A stretch of DNA of 64,000 nt from Balaenoptera acutorostrata (taxonomy: Eukaryota; Chordata; Mammalia; Artiodactyla; Balaenopteridae): positions 70,019,603 to 70,083,602 of the forward strand of contig NC_080081.1 of the NCBI RefSeq assembly GCF_949987535.1, read 5' to 3'. Positions 45,144 to 55,569 of this stretch are shown in pieces. A program made the position numbers and the translations under genes. How positions within the stretch are numbered: the first letter of the stretch is position 1; the number at the start of each line of letters is the position of its first letter. Below the pieces are notes generated by a model. It saw only the letters and a list, made by a program, of their open reading frames with translations, was not told the origin of the DNA and ran no database searches.

Positions 45144-45374
45144 GGCTGAGGGTCATTCTAGGCTCTTCTGCGCACGGCTCAAGTTGAGGTGCTGGCGCCC
45201 CCGTTTCACACCTGGGAACTCCGGTCTGAAGAGGCCACCTGGGAACGCGGCCTCTGCATGCAGCACCCTACAAGCCAGTGAAACTAAGCACAAAGGACAA
45301 GAAAAAAAAAAGGTTAGACTTTATTTTATTACCCAGATTCTATTTTTATTCCCCGGGAATTGTTAATGGGCTTT

Positions 45375-45625
45375 ACCGGTGACAATTGGGAATTGACTTT
45401 GACTCCTTTCTCATCCCAGCACTTTCTCTAATTAATCATCAGCCCAGTTAATTCCCTCCATCCTTAGTATCTTTTAAATGTGCCCCCCCCCCCCGTCTTG
45501 TCCACTGCTGCTGCCTCCACTAAAGCCACCACAGTGCCACCCAGGTATTACCGAAACAGCCTCTGAATTGGGGACCTGCTCCTTTAGTCTTGGCCCCTCT
45601 TTCCATCTGTGAAAGTGCAGACAGG
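45375..45625 (+). mobile_element. L2 LINE fragment, left of LTR insertion
   Basis: 'tgactttgactcctttctca', 'ccactgctgctgcctccact' and 'aacagcctctgaattgggga' follow L2 ORF2 order. A C14 tract lies at about 45483-45495. L2-like sequence continues after the LTR at 45829. Confidence 0.52.
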
Positions 45626-45827
45626 TGGTCTCCACCCTAGAAGAAAAGTTTATCCCAAGCTATAGACAGTCAATTTCCTTACTCTGCCTTTTCTCTATAA
45701 AAATCTCTGCCCAGCCCCGTTGGCGGAGCGTTCCTAACCACTTCTGGTTTGGTGCTGCCGGATTGGAACTGATTTTTGCTCAAATAAACTCTTAAACTTT
45801 TAACATACCTGAGTTCAACTTTTAACA
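45626..45827 (+). mobile_element. ERV1-like LTR 3' part, solo
   Basis: A TATA box at 'ctctataaaaatctc' (about 45696-45704), GC-rich start region 'ccgttggcggagcgttcct', AATAAA in 'gctcaaataaactcttaaac', and a terminal 'acttttaaca' resemble ERV1 LTRs of the MER50/MER57 type. It interrupts an L2. About 200 bp remain, so the U3 may be truncated. Confidence 0.65.
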
Positions 45828-45828
45828 G

Positions 45829-46205
45829 TGGCAAACCCAGCGCCCCAGGCTCTGGCCACTCTGCCTCATTCGCTTGTCCCTCCTGGCCTTACACTTGATG
45901 TTTCACACCTGTAACTCCCAGTAGTTCTTCCAAAGAGAGATTATAAAATCATGTATTTTAAGTCTTCGCTCTACCAGGGCTTGCTTCCTATACCTCCTTC
46001 AGCCCTCAGCCCAGGTGTAACATCTTTCAGGCTCTTCTCTGACCGCCCACCCGCCCACCTACTCCCATAGGCGCTCCCGTTCACGCCCCCACCATGCTCT
46101 GTTCACATCTCCAGCGTTGCGCTCAGCATCCTGGGTGGTATAATTACCTGCGTATTTGTCTCTTTCCTTGACTGGGTTCTGTGCTCCGTCAGAAGGCAAG
46201 GACTG
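45829..46205 (+). mobile_element. L2 LINE 3' part, right of LTR insertion
   Basis: 'tctggccactctgcctcatt', 'tcccagtagttcttccaaa' and 'tccgtcagaaggcaaggact' follow L2 3' order. Just beyond it, 46290-46376 resembles a short L2 piece in the opposite orientation. Confidence 0.5.
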
Positions 46206-46810
46206 TCTTCTGACGTAGGAATTACCGCTGGTGGGGGACTGGTTGCTGGTAGGATTGTGGAACTGCCAGGAGTTCCACGTGGAAGGAGCTGAGAGTTGAG
46301 AGAGGGGGTCGGGGGATGAGACGAGGCTGAAGCGTGAGCAGTGGCCAGACTGAAAGCCTTCCAAGCTGTGGCCCACTTCTGACTTATTTTTCCTCTTGTT
46401 AATAGGGGTTGTGGCTATGCTTTTCCAGACAAAAATGAAGCAGATAATAAATGCAATGTTTTTTGTCTTTCTATCAGAGAAGCCAAAAAAAAATGATTTG
46501 TCTCTTCATTTGGGAAAAAAATCAGCTAACAGAGGGAGTGGTTGTAAACAATAGAATTAATTGCCTCTCCTAGGACTGTTATTTGGTGTCTATTCAAGGC
46601 TACTAGATTTTATTTTAATTACTCCGTCGTGTACCCTATTTGCATATATTTGCATATGTCTCTGTGATGGCTTTAAGGGATCTAACCAAGATGATTTCAG
46701 CTGACTGAAAACCTTGCCTTCAGAGCCTAAAAAATAAAATAGCTCACAGAGAACAAAAGGAAGTGTCTTAGGGCAGAGATATGGCAGACAATTAAGGGTT
46801 TTCCTTCCAG
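46206..46810. other. No gene
   Basis: A 105-codon minus frame at 46059-46376 is in L2-derived sequence and another of 105 codons at 46590-46907 overlaps the next LTR. Neither shows a domain. Confidence 0.45.
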
Positions 46811-46814
46811 GTAT

Positions 46815-47165
46815 TGTGAACCCAAGTTCATGTGCCCAATTCACAGTGAGGCCAAACAAACCAAAAGTCAGAGTTGGGAGTGGAGAAAGGTTTATTGCAA
46901 GGGCCACACATGGTGAAGGGGGCGGCTCATGCTCAAAAGACCTGAACTCCCCAAAGGGTTTCAGGAAAGCATTTTTAAAGATGAGGGAGTCGAGTCACAG
47001 GGTGTGTGATCAGCTCATGAACAATTCTCTGATTGGTTGATGGTGAGGTCACAGGGCAGTGTCACAAGAGTTAACATTATCAATCCTCAGGCTCCACTAG
47101 GTCTGGGGGCTACATGCTCATGGTCATCAAATAGATGACCTAATTATTTCTGGTACTCCTTTTTA
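46815..47165 (-). mobile_element. Endogenous retrovirus LTR, solo
   Basis: Minus-strand LTR layout: near the left side, 'gagaaaggtttattgcaagg' holds AATAAA on the minus strand. It continues with 'ctcaaaagacctgaactccc', 'ttctctgattggttgatggt' (a CCAAT-type box on the LTR strand) and 'caagagttaacattatcaat'. This is a familiar mammalian LTR type, but its exact name is not fixed. No viral genes attached. Confidence 0.62.
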
Positions 47166-47170
47166 TGAGG

Positions 47171-47619
47171 TGTGGTGGGCTGGATAATGGGCTCCCAAAG
47201 ATCTTCATGTCCTAATCCCCAGGACATAAAATACGTTACCTTAAAAGACAAATTAAGGGTTTTGAGATGGAAGATTGTTCTGAATTATCTGAGTGAGCCC
47301 AATATAATCATAAGGGTTACATAAAAGAGGAGAGAGCGTGGTGTGATGATGGAGGCAGAGGTTGGAGTGGTTTGCTTTGCTGATGGACCAAGGGGCCATA
47401 AGCCAAGGGATATGGGTGGACACTAGAAGCTGAAAAAGGTAAGGAAGTGTATTCTCCCTGCAGAACCTCCAGCAGGAACCATTCCTGCCAACATCCTGAT
47501 TTTAGTCTATTCAAGCTTGTTTTGGACTTCTGACCTCCGCAACTGAAAGGGGATATATTTGTGTTGTTTTAAGCTAAGTTTGTGGTGATTTTTAATAGGG
47601 GCAATAGGAAATTGACATA
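47171..47619 (+). mobile_element. MLT1-type MaLR LTR
   Basis: Ordered MLT1 landmarks: 'tgtggtgggctggataatgg', 'atgtcctaatccccaggac', 'aaaagaggagagagcgtgg', 'gaggcagaggttggagtgg', 'ctgccaacatcctgatttta' and 'tgtgttgttttaagctaag'. It begins with TG and lies directly after another LTR. MaLR elements are non-autonomous ERVL relatives. Confidence 0.88.
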
Positions 47620-47622
47620 AGT

Positions 47623-48660
47623 TTAAAAAAACCCAAAGAAACCCAAATCTTTGTGATTTTCAGGAGCCCTCTGGAAAATCCCAAATATAGTTTAGGTATA
47701 AAAGACACCTTGAATTTTTTTCCCCCAATTTTAGAATCTGCTCTTGAAAGAAAAAAATCGAAAGTTTGGGGAAATTTGGTCGTTTACTAAGAGAGTATTG
47801 TAGATGCTTGAGTACATGAATAGTTTTAGCTGAACTACTTTTTAATCAAAGTGACAATGGAATATATTAAATATCATGACTTTGGCTCTTTCAATGAGAA
47901 TTTTTTTTTGAATAATAAAGAACATTACTAAATCAGCCAAAACACAGAAAATTATTTTAGTGAGATGTGGAATCTCTGATATCAAGAGAAGATTACATAG
48001 ATGATAAATAATAACCTTTCCTGCTCCTTGTTAAGAGCAGACCAAATACTCCAAGATCAATTTTAATGGAAAGAAGACCAGATTCTAATTTTGTATTAAC
48101 ATAATATTGGGACATAAAGGATTAAAAGAATTCTTTATTTAAAACATGAATTACTTCATCAAAACTGAGCCAACTTTGCCAAATTTTGAACATGTATCCT
48201 TGCTTATTTTTAGGTTTCTTATTTGTGTTTATTACAAGCCAAGGCAGCAAAATCATTTTCTGCATTTCTTCTTCAATTTTGTATATCCATTCAAGTTTGA
48301 ACCTTCACTATCTGCATTCCCATTTTGGAATAATATGCTTAGTTTTAGGACAAATTCCTCTCCTTTTTTCTTAATAAACACTCCATTACCTTTTATACAC
48401 AGTGATATTTCTCTGCCACCCTTTTCCTACCAGACTCTTAATCACCCATATTAGTTTCACCTTTTAGCTGAAGGAGCTAACTTCTACTTACAGACAGAAC
48501 GAGGTGGGGGGATGAGGAGTCGATCTTTCAAATTTAAGCATTTTAGAAAGAAGAGTAAACCTAATATGACTTCCAATAGTCATGTGGATCATTTTATCAC
48601 ATTGTTAAAATGGCAAAAACAAACACCTTCATTAACATGGTAGTTCTAATTTTTTTCTCC
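47623..48660. other. No gene or clear repeat
   Basis: AT-rich. The 102-codon plus frame at 48146-48454 is rich in Phe and Pro with no domain. Confidence 0.45.
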
Positions 48661-48664
48661 AGGA

Positions 48665-48837
48665 GATGTTTGTTAATGTTTGGTGACATTTTTGATTGTT
48701 ATGACTTGGAGGGGAGGGTTAGTGCTAATGGCATCTAGTGGATAGAGGCCAGGGATGTGGAGATTCTACAATGCACAGGATAGTCCGGCACAGCAAAGAA
48801 TTATCTTGTCCAAAATGCCAACAGTACCTCTGTTGAG
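48665..48837. mobile_element. hAT-type DNA transposon relic
   Basis: Same family as 17827-18061 but in the opposite orientation and missing one end: 'ggtgacatttttgattgtta', 'ctaatggcatctagtggat', 'agaggccagggatgtgga', 'acaatgcacaggatagtc' and 'ctctgttgagaacc'. Confidence 0.7.
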
Positions 48838-48942
48838 AACCCCATGCTTAACATAACCTCAAGGTATAGCTACATTGCAACATATTATAACATATGAAAT
48901 ATAGATATGTAAATATACATATATATGTCTCAAACTTGAGAT

Positions 48943-48980
<38 letters not shown>

Positions 48981-49038
48981 ACCTTTGCTTCTCATGTTGC
49001 AGTGTGGCTTTATCTTGAGGTTATATTAAGCAGGGTTT
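48838..49038. repeat. Long inverted repeat with AT-rich core
   Basis: The left arm 48838-48883 (aaccccatgcttaacataac onward) and right arm 48994-49038 (atgttgcagtgtggctttat onward) are reverse complements over about 45 bp with only a few mismatches. The spacer of about 110 bp is mostly TA repeats, including an uninterrupted (AT)n at about 48945-48975. It could form a stem-loop or cruciform. The left arm abuts a hAT relic end. The origin is unknown. Confidence 0.85.
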
Positions 49039-49114
49039 TTCATATAATATATATATATATAAACTATGTTTTCAGACCAATGTTACAGTATTTTATCTTA
49101 TTAGAAATTATCTA

Positions 49115-49195
49115 TTTATAACTGAATCACTTTGCTGTACAGCAGAAATTAATACAACATTGTAAATCTACTATACCTCAATAAAATTTAAGAAA
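49115..49195 (+). mobile_element. Very short L1 3' end
   Basis: 'ctttgctgtacagcagaaat', 'aatacaacattgtaaatcta' and 'ctatacctcaataaaattta' match the L1 3' terminus with its AATAAA. Only about 80 bp were inserted or kept. Confidence 0.8.
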
Positions 49196-49199
49196 ATTA

Positions 49200-50635
49200 T
49201 CCAAGTATCCAAAGATTTTTTATTAGCTCAACTTAATGTTATCTTAAGATCTTGAAAATTATGTATAAGCTGATGTACTATAGAACACAATCACTATTCA
49301 GTAATAATTTTATGTTTTTCATAACCCCAAATTTTTATGAAATATGTTGGCTTGTCTGATCAGTAAACCCATATATGAGTTTTGAGGAATTCAGATGAAA
49401 TTGTTTACTCATGAGAAAAAAAGAGATCTATTGTGAAATGTTTTCTTGTATTATACTCTACATAGATAAATTCAGGGAGAAGACATATAGCTGCTTTTAA
49501 ACCAAAGTGATCAAACAAGTCTAATATGTCCAAAGATTTACTTTGATTACATAAAGTTGGGTTTTTATATAAAAATGCTTCTGAGCTAGCAGTCTTTATG
49601 CTAGCTAGTGGTTGGTTTGTGGATTTGGAGTATGGGTGGTAGCATATTTAAAGTACTAGAAGTTTAGTTTACTTTCCAGGAATTCTGGTAATATTAGACT
49701 TATGTAAGGGCTTATCATTATTTACAACACAATGAAAACAGAGCTCCTTTATGAGGCTTTATATCTATTTTATTAATACTTGCCCAGTGTAGTTATGTAT
49801 TTCAATCTCTGGCAACAAGAGGAAAAGGTATTTTCAATGACAAACAGCTGGACAAATAGCTTGACTATTCAGTTCTATAACATCAGCCATAGGTCAGAAG
49901 TAAACTCAAAATCACAAAAAGCAAGTGGCCCAGATTGTAAAGAGTTATTCCCCTTTACAATGGGCACTTTAAAAAACTGACTTGAGCTTGCAAACAGCCC
50001 AAAAAAGAAACAAAAATACAAACAAACCAGATTTTATGCTTTTCACCTGATATCCATCGTGCATTTGAGGCTCTTGGTGGTACGGCGCCCCAAACTGCCA
50101 AAATATTACCTTTAAAATGTTAAAGTATGACTCATACAAATATGGAATAAACATAAACACATGTTAAAGATTTATTTAACTCATTGATGAGGGAACCAGC
50201 GAAGTGGTAAAGCTGGTTCAAAATTCATTTAAGGTACAGTGCATTGAAAGACAATGAAAAAAAAAAAGATTGCCAGGTAGATACAAAGTTGCTTTATGTC
50301 CAAAAGCGCAATTAAAGTATAACCTTTGGGGTTACTTTTTCTTCTTCACAGAAATCGTTTAATCTCTATCAGACAAAAATCTGACAGTTACACTGTAACT
50401 TCATAGCATCTGAACCCTAATCAACAGTAAATGGTATGACAAAGATACAGTCCCATGGAGAATTAAATAATACCTGCACGGGTCTATCAGACAATGATTC
50501 AATATGACATTGAATCAGGACAAGCAGCCTTCCTTTTTCCTTAATTTTTTGTTAATTTTCTGAGTACAATATTCTCTTGTAATTGGCCCCAGGGAACTTA
50601 CAAGGAAATGTAGATTTCCACATTCAGGAAGAGAA
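49200..50635. other. No gene or clear repeat
   Basis: AT-rich DNA with short frames only. Confidence 0.5.
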
Positions 50636-50639
50636 GGTC

Positions 50640-51010
50640 TCTTTCACTCATTCAACAAAAATATTTGACTTTATTATGTACCAGGCACTGCACTAGGCCT
50701 GGAAGTATAGCAATGAACAAAACATAAAAATCTCTGATGACCCTTACATTCTAGTAGGAGGAGGTAGATGATAAGCAAGAGGTGTTTACATATTGGATGG
50801 AGGCAGGGGCTGTTGAGATGTGTGATAGTGTGTTGAATGATGGAAAGTGCTAAGAAGAATCAAGCAGGAAGGGGGAATGGGGAGTGTTAGCGTTTTTAGG
50901 AAAGGCGACCAAGGAAACACTCATGGAAGTGATGCCTGAGTAAAGATCTGAAGGAGGTGAGGAGGAACGGTGCCAAGGTGGGGCACAGGGAGAGGATGGA
51001 GTCCGTATTG
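50640..51010 (-). mobile_element. L2 LINE 3' end
   Basis: 'ttattatgtaccaggcactg', 'cttacattctagtaggagg' and 'gtaaagatctgaaggaggtg' are the reverse complement of the L2 3' region in order. Confidence 0.7.
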
Positions 51011-52125
51011 TGCTCCTTAGGAGAGAAGGGTGTGAAGAGGGAAACTTCTAACAGTCAGGTATGGGCTTAGATGCCATTTAGGAACTTTGGTATTATATTG
51101 CCATGATAACTATTGTGTGGTCACATACCATGCAATAACCGTGCATAATAACTATTGTATGGTTCTAAAGAGGTTGGCTAAGGTTTGGGCTTTACAGAGG
51201 CTGATAAATTTGGGGCTCCTAGTACCGTGATTTTTCAATCATAAATTATATTTGGTTAATTTTAAATGATAAAAACATTTAAGTGATAAAATAATCATTA
51301 TATTCTTTTAAGGATTTTTGCAATGATATAATGTCATAGATCCTATTCTACCTCCTGCCTTAAGCTCTTTTGGGAGAGAAAAAAAGGGTGATTTTTAAAA
51401 AGTACTACATTATGCCTTATTCTTTTCTCTCCTTTACAAGCCTATCTGGAAAGTGCACCTGTCATTGATTTTGGTCTCAAAAATCCTGCTTTTTTTCCAT
51501 AATTTAATTTCATTTCTATGCAAGAAAAGTACCACTTTAATATTGTATATGTATCATGCAGAGAAGAGTAGAAATATTAATTGCCAGTGCTTCAGTCCAA
51601 CTTGTGTGTCTCTAAGAAATGTCAGTGATAGGCAGCATGTACTTCTGATGATGGTGAGTCAGCAGAACAGAGACGGCTTAAATAGAAACAACCTAAGCAC
51701 GTGATAGAAGGTACTCGGGGGTAATTGGCAAAGTTGGTAGGATGGTGCACCAATTAGCTTAATATGAAGAAGGTACTCAGAAGTGTATATTATCGTGGAA
51801 ATACTAATGGAACAAAGTAGTCTTAAAACAGGCCCTTTACATCTTTCAGGATGATTTTTTCAGCAGTACCAGGTCACAGGCTCTGCAGTATTATGGTAGT
51901 GATAGATCTGAATCAGCAATCCAAGGGGAATTTCAATTCCAATTAAAATTCCTGCTTGACCGTAACCTCTACTGTTTTCAAATCAAATTGACTCAAGTTA
52001 TTTGTGTACTTACACAATTGGAAACTCCTGCGGGCACCTAGTGTCTCATCGGTGTACAACCAAAGTTTGCAGAGTTGAATAACAGCACTGCCACTGAATC
52101 TAATGTCACTCACGGACACCGATCA
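51011..52125. other. No gene or clear repeat
   Basis: The 83-codon plus frame at 51453-51704 shows no domain. Nothing else is assignable. Confidence 0.45.
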
Positions 52126-52129
52126 TGAC

Positions 52130-52315
52130 AGTGACTGCTACTGAGTTGCTATGTGCACAGTGGCAGACACTGTAAAAGGTGCCACATAGGTATGCTCTTA
52201 CCTAATCCTCTCAGCAACTTTAGGACAAAACCTTAAAGACAAATCTGTGACTCAGAAAATTAAGTAGTTTGTCCAAAGCTATGTGGATTTGGTAAGTCCT
52301 AAGCTTGGGGTTTGA
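52130..52315 (-). mobile_element. MIR SINE
   Basis: Reverse-complement MIR: 'cttacctaatcctctcagca', 'gactcagaaaattaagtag', 'tttgtccaaagctatgtgga' correspond to the ATCTCATTTAATCC, AGGTTAAGTAACTTGCCC and AAGGTCACACAG landmarks. Confidence 0.68.
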
Positions 52316-52319
52316 ATTC

Positions 52320-53325
52320 TCTACTATGCTAGTTATTCTGCCCTCAGATAATCTTGGCAGTTTTTCATAAGAACCAAAACTAGCAAAAGGAAAAACATGT
52401 TTAAAGTTCTTCGCATATTATAATCTTAGGTTAAAGCACCAAATAAGGTCACACATGGAAAGAACCTTTAGTGTAGATTGAAAAATGAGGACTTTTTACT
52501 TTTATAGCTGTGTCCCACTTAGAATCACTTTTCATCTAATAGAAAAAAAAGAAAGCAATTTCATGAAGTGCTAATTTTAATCAACTTGCATCTGTGTGAG
52601 GACCTCCAGCCCTCCTCTTGCATATTCCATTATGTAATTTTCCCCTTTCTAGGCCCGACAGCACTGAAAAGATTTATACCTGGCCTTGTAGTTCCATATA
52701 CCACATACGATGTTCTTTCCAATTTCAAATACCTTCCCTTTTCCTGAATATTAGTTTACAGAAGGGCCTTAACAAGTACTACAATACATATCAAATTAAA
52801 TTAAAAATCAGAGTAAATCTTAGGCTCTTTCTGCCTGTGAGAGAAATTTGCTTATTCTGTTGATTTTCTCCTCATATGGTTACGAATTTCAGTAATTTCT
52901 GAATTGAGGGGAGGAAACTAAACATCTTATTTCTTAGCTTTTTCTCTTTGTAATTCAGATATGCTATAGAGGCTACTGGAATGTTTTTCACCACTCAGCA
53001 CAAATGTTATAGCTTGATGCAGTTGTTTTTGCTAAAGTATAATGGCCTTTACTGCCCTAAAACCACTTCACTAAGGCTCAGAAGAGAAGCTTTTTTTGTT
53101 GTTGTTGTTGTCCTCAGAAACAACTTTAAAATGCACCCTTTGGTTTCAGTGGTTAGGGGCCAGGTTGGTTCCCAGAAGATATAAATGAAAACAGCTTTTT
53201 CAGAGGCATGAATCTCCCTTCTAAGGGGTCCTGGCATTGCTACCTAGTTAGACTCAGACTTGCTACTCCTTATGTCACGAGAGGTACCAGCTCGATGGTG
53301 GTACCTCTTTCTACGTGGGACCTAT
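52320..53325. other. No gene or clear repeat
   Basis: Short frames only. A small (GTT)n tract lies at about 53096-53112. Confidence 0.5.
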
Positions 53326-53329
53326 CCCT

Positions 53330-53740
53330 AGAAGATGCATCAGTCAGGATTCCTTGTGATACTGACAGCACACCCAAATAGGATAATTGAGGGAGGTTTA
53401 ATGAGGGACTCATTACCAGGGTATAAGCAGGGTTAGGAAACCATTGAAAGATGGTGAAGGCAAGCAATAGGAGGGGCATTTACTGCTTCAAGGCCTGTGG
53501 GGCAAAGGGAAGGGAGTGACTGTTAGAACCTGGAGAGAGATACAGCTGTAGGAAAAGTCCCTGGGGAGCTGTGGCTTTAGTTGAGGAACCCACGATAGAG
53601 CAGCCCCTGCCAACTATGGCCTGGCAGGCAGGGAGCTGGGGAAGTAAGCACCTGGTCCCTGTTCTCCTACCACGCTCTGATCCCTTGCTGGTGCTTCCTA
53701 TTGGCTGAGCCTGACCAGAAGCCAGATTGAAGCCTGGAGC
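53330..53740. mobile_element. Unclassified old interspersed repeat (candidate)
   Basis: 'tcagtcaggattccttgtga', 'gaggtttaatgagggactca' and 'ttcctattggctgagcctga' feel like a widely dispersed mammalian repeat. I cannot assign a family or orientation. Confidence 0.3.
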
Positions 53741-53789
53741 GAAACCACTAGGTTAGTGGATTCAAAGTGGATTTGTGACCTCAAGGATA

Positions 53790-54010
53790 GCTGTTCATTC
53801 ATTCATCCATTCATTCAAGGAAAAGTGTGTTTTCTTTTTTTTTTTTTTTTTTTCCAGCTCAACTTTTGGCAAACTGCTATGATGAGCACTAGAATTACAA
53901 AGATGAAAAGACATGACCTTACTTTCTTGAAGCTTACCATTTTATAAAGGAAGGCAGATAATCAGGCAGTTAACCAACAACAAAGTTATAGCATAGTGCT
54001 ATAGTAGAAG
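53790..54010 (-). mobile_element. L2 3'-end relic
   Basis: 'tcattcattcatccattcat', a T17 tract, then 'tatgatgagcactagaatta' and 'ttcttgaagcttaccatttt' resemble the reverse-complement L2 terminus with an internal T-tract expansion. Confidence 0.5.
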
Positions 54011-54424
54011 TTTAAGCAAAGTGCAGTTGAATCACAATTAAGGCAAAGAAGTGTCAATGGTCAATTCTCTGAAAAGATCTGTTGACTAAGCAAAGTTAAG
54101 TTTATTAAACAAACTCCCAGTGTGCAGAGTTTTTGACATAGTAGTTTCAGGTTAGTAAGCACACAGTGAAGTGAGAGTATTGAATGAGTCTTGATGAGCA
54201 AACTCTGTCTTGTTATGTAAACTACTTTAGTTGGCTTGCAGTGGTATCTTACAGGCACAAATATTTCCTGGAGCAAACAGCTAAGTTATTTTTGCTCGTC
54301 TCAAAGGCAAACAAAAACACAGGGAAAGGAAACACAGGCAAAGGAAAATATGCTTGGTCTCAGGATTATTTAACAAAGAGACAGGAAATTAATTCAGTTT
54401 CAGTCTTAGAGTGGAGAAGGAAAA

Positions 54425-54580
54425 TAACATTTATTAAACATCAGTTATCAACCATGTAATATGGTTTAATCCTCACTCTAGCCCTGAGGAATTAAGTAGT
54501 AGTATTCCTGCTTTATAGATGAGGAAAATGAGCCTCAGTTACCCAGGGTCACAAAACAACTAATAGTGCTAGGAATTTAC
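54425..54580 (-). mobile_element. MIR SINE
   Basis: 'ctgctttatagatgaggaaa', 'atgagcctcagttacccagg' and 'gtcacaaaacaactaatagt' match the reverse-complement MIR core. Confidence 0.75.
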
Positions 54581-54599
54581 TTTCCTGGGGGGATGCAGA

Positions 54600-54810
54600 G
54601 TTTGGGAAAGATTCTAAAAGGAGAGAATATTCTAGATGACCTCAAAGATGCATAGGATTTCAACAATTGGGGAGATAAGATGGATGGGAATGAGGGGAAT
54701 TAATTCAGGGAGAGGGAACAGAATGTAGACTCTAAGGTGTGAAAGTGCCTGGCATGTTTTAGGGAATGCGCTGCAGGTTTGTGGGAGATTGATGTGAGCC
54801 ATGAGGAACC
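54600..54810 (-). mobile_element. L2 relic
   Basis: 'attcagggagagggaacaga' and 'gtgaaagtgcctggcatgtt' resemble the reverse-complement L2 3' region. Diverged. Confidence 0.45.
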
Positions 54811-54849
54811 CATAGTAATTAGAATTAGGGCTCATGAGGGGAAACACTT

Positions 54850-55560
54850 TTCTTCCTCTCCTTATGTTCAGTTTGTAAAATAGGGACTTTCACCAACACA
54901 TCCACCTTCTCAAGTTTAAGTAGCTTAAACTTGAACTATCAGTCTCCTCACAGCAAGGCGTGACTAAGCTGCTTAGCGAGATGGGGTGAAGTTCCCTATG
55001 CTCTGTGAGCTGGTGTCTTGAATCTCGTTCTCTCACTGAAAATGGTGGCCTGCCTTCTCCTTCTTTTGCAGCCTTAACTGTTTGTTTATTATTCTATCCC
55101 CAGCTTGGAACAATGCTTGTATCGTGTTAAATAGACACCTTCTATGATAAACATTAATTAAATGAATGATTGAGTAAATAGATGGAATAAAAACATAACC
55201 ATTTGGGGGAGTATATTTGAAATAAGAATGGTTGTATATAATTTTCCTCATTCCAAACATACCTGTTCTCTTATTCCTTTTAGACTCCAGAAGACTTGAT
55301 GAGATTTCTGTTTTTTTTTGTTGTTGTTGTTGTTGTTGTTTTTGTGTGTGTGTTTCTTTTTTTTTAAAGCATGTGTTTTTGATACTATTTCATTGTTAAC
55401 CTGAATGGATGTCACTGTTGGCTGGCTCCACCTGTGGATTTCAGGCAACTAAAAATAAGCTAGGCATCAGAAATAATTGCATTTGAAAATTATCCTAATT
55501 CTTCCCCTGAGTCATGGAATAAAGGTCTCCTGCCAAGTGTGGTCCTTCACCCAGGTTCCT
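54850..55560. other. No gene; simple repeats
   Basis: No gene is visible. A (GTT)n then (GT)n tract lies at about 55310-55351. Confidence 0.5.
55310..55351. repeat. (GTT)n/(GT)n simple repeat
   Basis: T-run, then about seven GTT units, then a short GT run. Confidence 0.85.
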
Positions 55561-55569
55561 CAAGGTGTC

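Larger units (their letters stand above)
44848..45300 (-). mobile_element. CpG-rich endogenous retrovirus LTR, solo
   Basis: On the minus strand the order is a GC-rich U3 with a YY1-like site and GC boxes, then AATAAA (plus 44947-44952, TTTATT), then a U5-like end with 'ctcattctgttggctcgag' and 'tgacacccggcaggaggac'. CpG density is far above the surroundings. A 12-bp word, tgcgcacggctc, occurs at about 45119 and again about 51 bp later. Exact ends are unclear; the right end could extend to about 45336. No viral genes are attached. The three plus-strand frames here are artefacts. Confidence 0.65.

Noticed and set aside
44801..45366. GC-rich frames that looked like a CpG-island first exon
   Set aside because: The sequence reads as a minus-strand LTR with its polyadenylation signal and U5-like end, so an LTR explains the CpGs without a gene.
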